Source of the DNA: Helicobacteraceae bacterium
GTDB taxonomy: Bacteria > Campylobacterota > Campylobacteria > Campylobacterales > Sulfurimonadaceae
Direction: 5' to 3'
Assembly (NCBI GenBank): GCA_027061425.1
Contig: JALSUN010000108.1
Span: forward strand, 1 to 10,417
DNA: 10,417 nucleotides
Within the stretch, counting starts at the first letter, position 1, and the number at the start of each line of letters is the position of its first letter. This document shows positions 6,916 through 10,417 of this stretch, in pieces. The position numbers and the translations under genes are program-made. A model generated the notes under the pieces. That model searched no databases, was not told the origin of the DNA, and was given only the letters and a program-made list of their open reading frames with translations.

Positions 6916-7873
6916 AAAGTCCTGTTTTGGTAGTAAAAAGCTCTAAAGCTTTAGTACCTAACAGAGAATTTCCCTGCTCATTAAGGGCAGGGGAGTAGAC
7001 AGCGATGCTCATCTTTCCTGGTACAACAGCCACGATGCCACCACCCACACCACTTTTCCCTGGCAATCCTACACGAAATGCGAAGTCACCCGAGGCGTCA
7101 TAATGTCCACAGGTCAACATCAGCGCATTAATGCGTTTGGCCTGAGCTGGGGTGATAAAGGTCTTTTTTGTGATGGGGTCTGTACCATTGTTGGCGAGGT
7201 AGAGCATGGATCGTGAGAGTTCATCAGTACTCATTGTCACTGAACATTGGGAAAAGTAGGTCTCTAAAACTTCAGTAACATCATTGTCCAAGTTATCAAA
7301 ACTTTTCATAAGACTGGCCAAGGCCATATTTCTAAAACGGTGCTCCATCTCTGAGTCGGCTACTGTTCTATCTACAAAAATGTTATCGTTGTCAGCACTC
7401 TCTTGAATAAAAGAGAGAATGTGCGAGAGGGCTTTTGCTTTGTAGTGTGAGACCAGACTATCCGCAACCACTATGGCTCCGGCATTGATAAAAGGATTTC
7501 TAGGGATCCCTGCTTCATACTCAAGTTGTACCAGCGAGTTAAAAGGATCGCCCGAAGGTTCTCTGCCTACACGTTTATAGAGGGCTGATTTATAATGTTT
7601 TAAGGCTAAGGTATACCCATAGACCTTTGAAATACTCTGTATAGAAAACTTTTGTGTGTGCACTCCTATACTGTGGCATGTTCCATCATTACAGGTCACG
7701 CTCATAGCAAAATCCTGTGGATTGGCAGAGGCAAGTGCTGGTATGTAGTCTGCGACTTTTCCCTGACCAAATAGCGGACTAATCTCATGTTGAATCTCTT
7801 GTAAAACAGTCTGAATCTCCAAAAGTTCTCCTTGTGTAATGATTTTAGAGTAATTCTCCTTGTATAATGCCAT
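6905..7873 (-). CDS. glsA: Glutaminase (serine-dependent, beta-lactamase-like fold)
   Basis: Hydrolyses L-glutamine to L-glutamate and ammonia in the cytoplasm; a homologue of E. coli YbaS/YneH. Diagnostic segments are GQGKVADYIPALA (36-48), the catalytic SxxK in FSIQSISK (S80, K83), EPSGDPFNSLVQLE (105-118), IPRNPFINAGAI (123-134), active-site tyrosines Y206 and Y258, and FRVGLPGKSGVGGGIVAVVP (266-285). With the ATG at 7873 the protein is 322 residues, some 12-14 longer than typical. An alternative TTG at 7822 has a strong AAGGAG (7833-7828) five bases upstream and gives 305 residues, whereas the ATG has little ribosome site. The only good -10 box would start RNA two or three bases before the ATG. 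The true start is therefore uncertain. The gene is divergent from the VF530 gene (29-bp gap), and its last 11 bases overlap the end of ycaO. Confidence 0.95.
   Translation of the reverse strand: MALYKENYSKIITQGELLEIQTVLQEIQHEISPLFGQGKVADYIPALASANPQDFAMSVTCNDGTCHSIGVHTQKFSIQSISKVYGYTLALKHYKSALYKRVGREPSGDPFNSLVQLEYEAGIPRNPFINAGAIVVADSLVSHYKAKALSHILSFIQESADNDNIFVDRTVADSEMEHRFRNMALASLMKSFDNLDNDVTEVLETYFSQCSVTMSTDELSRSMLYLANNGTDPITKKTFITPAQAKRINALMLTCGHYDASGDFAFRVGLPGKSGVGGGIVAVVPGKMSIAVYSPALNEQGNSLLGTKALELFTTKTGLSIF
7863..7868 (+). promoter_or_regulatory. -10 box for the VF530-family gene
   Basis: TATAAT on the + strand lies inside the first codons of glsA and predicts a start near 7875, leaving a leader of about 28 bases with AAGGA at 7893-7897 before the ATG at 7903. 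It faces the minus-strand -10 box at 7888-7883, so the two promoters overlap. Confidence 0.45.
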
Positions 7874-7882
7874 TTACTATCT

Positions 7883-7888
7883 ATTATA
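7883..7888 (-). promoter_or_regulatory. -10 box for glsA
   Basis: On the minus strand TATAAT occupies 7888-7883, predicting a start near 7876. The annotated ATG at 7873 would then be almost leaderless, while the TTG at 7822 would have a leader of about 54 bases with a strong ribosome site. Confidence 0.45.
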
Positions 7889-7902
7889 GATGAAGGATTG
7901 AT

Positions 7903-8133
7903 ATGAATGAAGCGCATACAGGGGTTGCAAATAACCCGTTACACGGTGTTAAGTTACAAGAAATTTTAGAAACATTGGTAGATCACTATGGCTGGAGAGA
8001 GCTTTACAACTATGTTGAGGTACGCTGTTTTTATATTGATCCCTCTATCAGTTCAAGTTTGAAGTTTCTTCGTAAGACCCCATGGGCACGTAAGAAAATA
8101 GAAAATATGTATGTTGATCTAAAATCAAAATAA
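7903..8133 (+). CDS. VF530 family (DUF2132) small protein, putative DNA-binding
   Basis: A 76-residue protein of the VF530/DUF2132 family, named after a Vibrio fischeri protein whose structure suggested DNA binding. The family pattern is clear throughout: NNPLHGVKLQEIL (10-22), LVDHYGWRELYNYV (25-38), VRCFYIDPSISSSLKFLRKTPWARKKIE (40-67). It is small, basic at the C-terminus, probably helical, and has no signal peptide or membrane segment. AAGGA at 7893-7897 sits five bases before the ATG. The gene is divergent from glsA with overlapping promoters, and no convincing terminator follows before the next promoter at 8176. The cellular role is unknown; family-level DNA binding is an inference from structure and has not been shown here. 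Confidence 0.92.
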   Translation: MNEAHTGVANNPLHGVKLQEILETLVDHYGWRELYNYVEVRCFYIDPSISSSLKFLRKTPWARKKIENMYVDLKSK

Positions 8134-8175
8134 CTTTTGTCTTTAAAAAAAAACGTAAGTAAATAGATAATAGGT

Positions 8176-8181
8176 TATAAT
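8176..8181 (+). promoter_or_regulatory. -10 box driving the riboswitch-led transcript
   Basis: A perfect TATAAT places the transcription start near 8188-8189, immediately before the first strand of the proposed aptamer. No -35 hexamer is visible; an A-run (8145-8153) lies upstream. The close fit between promoter and RNA start supports the leader being an independent regulatory transcript. Confidence 0.6.
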
Positions 8182-8188
8182 AGAGTAA

Positions 8189-8262
8189 CAGTAGAAAAAG
8201 CCTAACTTGTTGCGAAGCAAGGGCGGAAAGTTATGGGTCTCATGCAGATTGCCAGACTGCCA
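8189..8262 (+). promoter_or_regulatory. Candidate cyclic-di-GMP-I (GEMM) riboswitch aptamer
   Basis: Read by eye, the leader shows the GEMM layout. A first hairpin CTTGTT/AGCAAG (8206-8211 with 8216-8221, one U-G pair) is closed by the GNRA loop GCGA (8212-8215). It is followed by GGGCGGAAAG (8221-8230), resembling the conserved GGACGCAAAG. Next comes TATGGGTCT (8232-8240), with TCT able to pair with AGA (8246-8248) and GG with CC (8252-8253), matching the usual GGGTCT...AGATAGCC arm. The end GCCAGACTGCC (8251-8261) resembles GCCAGGTTGCC. A short closing stem is possible: CAGT (8189-8192) with ACTG (8256-8259). By hand alignment the ligand-contacting G20 and A47 equivalents would be G8200 and A8227, favouring cyclic di-GMP over cGAMP. 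Departures from consensus: a very short second arm, C to G in GCAAAG, and a weak closing stem. Two diguanylate cyclases nearby fit. Confidence 0.62.
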
Positions 8263-8267
8263 ATTGC

Positions 8268-8295
8268 TCCTATCCTCTTTAGGTGTTTTTACTAC
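8268..8295 (+). terminator. Candidate expression platform: weak hairpin plus T5 run
   Basis: After the aptamer, CCTA (8269-8272) can pair with TAGG (8280-8283), followed by TTTTT at 8286-8290, a weak intrinsic-terminator shape. The same TTTAGG and T-run can instead pair with the aptamer's 5' strand (8191-8205). CCTC at 8274-8277 is also complementary to the ribosome site GAGG at 8331-8334. Control at transcription or at translation is therefore possible; which one cannot be told by eye. Confidence 0.4.
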
Positions 8296-8300
8296 ATATT

Positions 8301-8323
8301 ATGTTGACTCATAAAGTCAGTAT
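8301..8323 (+). other. Leader hairpin just before the ribosome site
   Basis: ATGTTGACT (8301-8309) pairs with AGTCAGTAT (8315-8323), a nine-pair stem including two G-U pairs and a 5-base loop. It ends seven bases before the ribosome site GAGG. No T-run follows, so it is not a terminator; it may form part of the switch or protect the leader. Confidence 0.4.
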
Positions 8324-8339
8324 AGAAAGTGAGGCGAAA

Positions 8340-9269
8340 ATGCTAAAATTTATTATCATAACTTTTTTACAACTTACCATTTTTGTCACACTTAGCAGTG
8401 CACTTGACCATAACCAAAAAGTGAAAAGTGACGTGCTTAAAGCGATGCAGCGCTATGACACCAAGACGCTTAAACACATTACCAAAGAAGAGTCTAAAGT
8501 CATTAAGGCTGATGCTAAGCTTCAAAAGATGATTGATGCATATTATGAAGAAGAGGCTCATGAGTTAGAAGTCATTAAAAGTATCATCGCCAATAAAAAT
8601 AATGATGATAATACAACGCAAGAGGAAAACACCACAAAACTTGCTGTGACACCTGCTAGTGAACCTGCAACAGTTGTAACTCAAACGCCAAAACCTGTTG
8701 TAGTTACAAAAAAGCCTAAATCTAGGCCTAAAAAAGTAGCTATAAAAGCAAAGCCAAAACCTGTTGTACATTCGAAAAAAGCGGCAGTGGCACCAAAAAA
8801 AGTAGTATCAGCTAAAGTAGCTTCACAACCTGTTAAGAAAAAGGCTAAATCGGTACCTGTTAAAGTGGCCAAAGCACCTGTAAAAAAACCAGAAGCAAAG
8901 GTTCCAGAGAAAAAAGCAGCGGTTGTTACTCCTGTTAAGCCTAAGCAACAAGCACATGCGTCTATCTCTACAAAGTATCTTATGGGACAGTGGAAGCAGA
9001 CTAAAAAGAAGAAAAAAATTACTTTAAAAATGTTACCTAACAATCGTTTCATTTTAGAAGAGAGAGCAAATAATGGTACTTTGAAGCTCGAAGGTTATTT
9101 TGATAATAGTTCTGAAGGTCTATCTTTAGATATTAACAAGATTACATACAATGTACGCAGTCGTGATGCTTCTGTGCACCGTAAATACATCTTTAAAAAC
9201 ATCTCTAAAAAGACGATGGTACTGTTAGATGAAAAAGGTGAAGTCGTTTATCAGTTTGAGCGTAAATAA
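8340..9269 (+). CDS. Unrecognised exported Lys/Pro/Ala-rich protein
   Basis: I do not recognise a family. The ATG at 8340 is chosen over the upstream GTG at 8283 because GAGG (8331-8334) lies five bases before it and the product then begins with a signal peptide (residues 1-21, hydrophobic core IIITFLQLTIFVTL, likely cut after SSA). Three parts follow in the 309-residue protein. Residues 24-85 are charged and probably helical. Residues about 103-206 are low-complexity, rich in KP, KK, VV and AA, very basic and probably extended. Residues about 210-309 form a compact C-terminal domain starting YLMGQWKQ, with alternating strand-like segments like a small lipocalin-type beta barrel. The basic linker could cross the periplasm or bind acidic polymers such as DNA, LPS or peptidoglycan. 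The candidate cyclic di-GMP riboswitch in its leader hints at a role in surface or biofilm behaviour. Confidence 0.85.
   Translation: MLKFIIITFLQLTIFVTLSSALDHNQKVKSDVLKAMQRYDTKTLKHITKEESKVIKADAKLQKMIDAYYEEEAHELEVIKSIIANKNNDDNTTQEENTTKLAVTPASEPATVVTQTPKPVVVTKKPKSRPKKVAIKAKPKPVVHSKKAAVAPKKVVSAKVASQPVKKKAKSVPVKVAKAPVKKPEAKVPEKKAAVVTPVKPKQQAHASISTKYLMGQWKQTKKKKKITLKMLPNNRFILEERANNGTLKLEGYFDNSSEGLSLDINKITYNVRSRDASVHRKYIFKNISKKTMVLLDEKGEVVYQFERK
8687..8768 (+). repeat. 16-bp direct repeat in the basic low-complexity segment
   Basis: GCCAAAACCTGTTGTA occurs at 8687-8702 and again at 8753-8768, 66 bases (22 codons) apart and in frame, encoding PKPVV both times. This suggests the basic linker grew by in-frame duplication and may vary in length between strains. 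Confidence 0.7.
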
Positions 9270-9314
9270 TTTCTGGTTTCGTTTATCTATCTTGCACTTT
9301 TCTTTACTCTTTAG

Positions 9315-9323
9315 TGCTACAAT
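9315..9323 (+). promoter_or_regulatory. Extended -10 promoter for the symporter gene
   Basis: TGCTACAAT is an extended -10 element (TGn followed by TACAAT), predicting a start near 9330. TTGCAC at 9292-9297 is 20 bases upstream, too far for a standard -35. The 81-bp gap after the exported protein holds no clear terminator. Confidence 0.5.
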
Positions 9324-9350
9324 ACGCCCACTTCATTTGAGGACCTCTTC

Positions 9351-10417
9351 TTGATTCGTAAAGTCAAAAAATACGCAACTACCAATTCATTAGTCATCTT
9401 AGGTATCGGACTTGGTGTCTTTTTTGGTATCTATGCCCCCGAACTGGCCCTTCAGCAAAAAGTTATAGGTTCAGCCTTCATAGCATTTTTAAAGATGTTG
9501 GTAGTGCCCCTTGTTTTCGCCAGTATCTATACTGCTATCTTGGGATTGGGTTCTTTAGAACATCTTAAGACTATTGGTGGACGTACCATAGGTCTTTACA
9601 TCTTAACCACGGCCTTGGCTGTTATGTTGGCTATCATTGCGATGAACATCTTTCATATTGGTACTCCTATAAGTCATGAGGGTCTGGAGTTTCATAAAGC
9701 CGCGACCATAGCTCCCTTCTCTTTTAAAGAGATGATACTCAGTTTCATCCCAACCAACATCTTCGCCTCTTTAGCTCATGGCTCTATGATGCAGATCATT
9801 GTCTTTTCTGTCCTGTTTGGTATTGCCTCACTCTACCTAAAAGCAGAAGAGCAGACCTTGATGAACAACTTTTTTACCTCTATTAACAACATCATGCTCA
9901 AGATCGCAGAATGGGTAGTCTTGATGACGCCTATCGGTGTCTTTAGTCTTATCTCTTATGTCATTGCTGACCAGGGTATTGATGTTATTGCAGGACTATG
10001 GTCTTATATCCTGGTCGTCATAGGTGTCTTGTTACTCCATGGTCTTATCACCTTGCCGGCAGTCCTTGCATTTTTAGGTCGTGTCAACCCTTACAGCTAC
10101 TTAGGAGATGTTAGAGAAGCACCGATCATGGCATTTTCTACAGCATCCTCTGCCGCCACACTGCCTGTCTCGATGCGTGTTGTGGTCGACGATGGCGAGG
10201 TGAACTATAAAACGGCTGCTTTTGTACTGCCACTGGGAGCGACAGTCTCTATGGACGGAACGGCAGCGTATTTGACCATAGCTGTTTTGTATATTGCCAA
10301 CCTTGCTGATGTTGCTTTGAGTTTTGGTGACCAGATCCTTTTAGGGGTTACTGTTGTGGCCCTTAGTGTTGGAGTCGCGGCACTGCCAAGTGCCTCTTTG
10401 GTGATGATGGTGGTCAT
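9351..10417 (+). CDS. Sodium:dicarboxylate/glutamate symporter (DAACS family), 3' end outside window
   Basis: Inner-membrane secondary transporter that takes up dicarboxylates or acidic amino acids with Na+ or H+. The frame is open from the TTG at 9351 to the window edge (355 codons); the family is usually 400-440 residues, so roughly 50-80 are missing. GAGGA (9339-9343) seven bases upstream supports the TTG. Family marks: early helices with KMLVVPLVFASI (about 49-60), the re-entrant loop HP1 in AFSTASSAATLP (261-272), the seventh helix with LPLGATVSMDGTAAYLTIA (295-313), and the start of HP2, ALPSASLVMMVV, at the edge. The usual NMDGT reads SMDGT (300-304), and HP2 has Ser/Ala where Gly is common. 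The substrate cannot be decided, since the helix that distinguishes acidic from neutral substrates lies beyond the window. Glutamate would connect with the nearby glutaminase, but that is only suggestive. Confidence 0.92.
   Translation, partial: MIRKVKKYATTNSLVILGIGLGVFFGIYAPELALQQKVIGSAFIAFLKMLVVPLVFASIYTAILGLGSLEHLKTIGGRTIGLYILTTALAVMLAIIAMNIFHIGTPISHEGLEFHKAATIAPFSFKEMILSFIPTNIFASLAHGSMMQIIVFSVLFGIASLYLKAEEQTLMNNFFTSINNIMLKIAEWVVLMTPIGVFSLISYVIADQGIDVIAGLWSYILVVIGVLLLHGLITLPAVLAFLGRVNPYSYLGDVREAPIMAFSTASSAATLPVSMRVVVDDGEVNYKTAAFVLPLGATVSMDGTAAYLTIAVLYIANLADVALSFGDQILLGVTVVALSVGVAALPSASLVMMVV

Noticed and set aside
8189..8262. Cobalamin riboswitch (GCCAGACTGCC resembles part of a B12 box) or RNase P fragment (GGAAAGT...GGGTCTC)
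   Set aside because: The B12 box core is four bases short and the other cobalamin elements are missing; RNase P RNA would be several times longer with further conserved regions. The GEMM layout explains more of the sequence.
8283..8339. GTG at 8283 as the start of the exported protein
   Set aside because: It lies within the leader RNA structure and would bury the signal peptide 19 residues inside; 8340 has GAGG and an immediate signal sequence.
8681..9052. Minus-strand ORF of 123 codons opposite the exported protein
   Set aside because: It is the complement of a low-complexity Lys/Pro/Ala coding stretch, giving a Phe/Thr/Ala-rich peptide without ribosome site or homology.
10205..10417. Minus-strand ORF at the right edge
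   Set aside because: It lies opposite conserved symporter motifs (SMDGT, HP2), so it is a shadow of a real gene.

Overview
The window looks like chromosomal DNA from a member of the Campylobacterota (epsilonproteobacteria), most like free-living Sulfurimonas/Sulfurovum-type organisms. This is inferred from the AT-rich DNA, -10 boxes with little or no -35, short leaders, frequent TTG starts, a gene pair of membrane diguanylate cyclases, and the mix of families. Species cannot be fixed from the sequence alone.

Layout, left to right. (1) The 3' part of an ABC-F ATPase gene, cut by the window edge. (2) Two membrane-bound diguanylate cyclases pointing at each other: a 7TMR-DISM/GGDEF protein (+) and a six-helix GGEEF protein (-). 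(3) A manganese-dependent family II inorganic pyrophosphatase (ppaC) and a full-length YcaO (+), separated by a small composite palindromic repeat. (4) A glutaminase (glsA, -) whose 3' end overlaps that of ycaO by 11 bp. (5) A VF530/DUF2132 small protein (+). (6) A roughly 200-bp leader with a strong -10 box and a structured RNA that I read as a cyclic-di-GMP-I (GEMM) riboswitch, ahead of an unrecognised exported Lys/Pro/Ala-rich protein. (7) The first 355 codons of a sodium:dicarboxylate/glutamate symporter (DAACS family), cut by the right edge. No gap without a gene exceeds 300 bases.

The most interesting link is cyclic di-GMP. Two proteins predicted to make it (one with a complete inhibitory RxxD site, one without) lie about 4-5 kb from a candidate RNA sensor of it, and that sensor precedes an exported protein of unknown function. 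The aptamer call rests on hand-recognised conserved blocks (a 6-bp stem closed by a GNRA loop, a GGxCGxAAAG block, GGGTCT...AGATTGCC, and GCCAGACTGCC). It needs a covariance-model search. The other genes are housekeeping-like: pyrophosphate removal, S12 modification, glutamine hydrolysis and possibly glutamate uptake.

Start corrections that matter: YcaO starts at 5167, not at the upstream in-frame ATG at 5038, which would translate the repeat. The exported protein starts at 8340, not at the upstream GTG at 8283 inside the leader. The 7TMR cyclase and the symporter both start with TTG.
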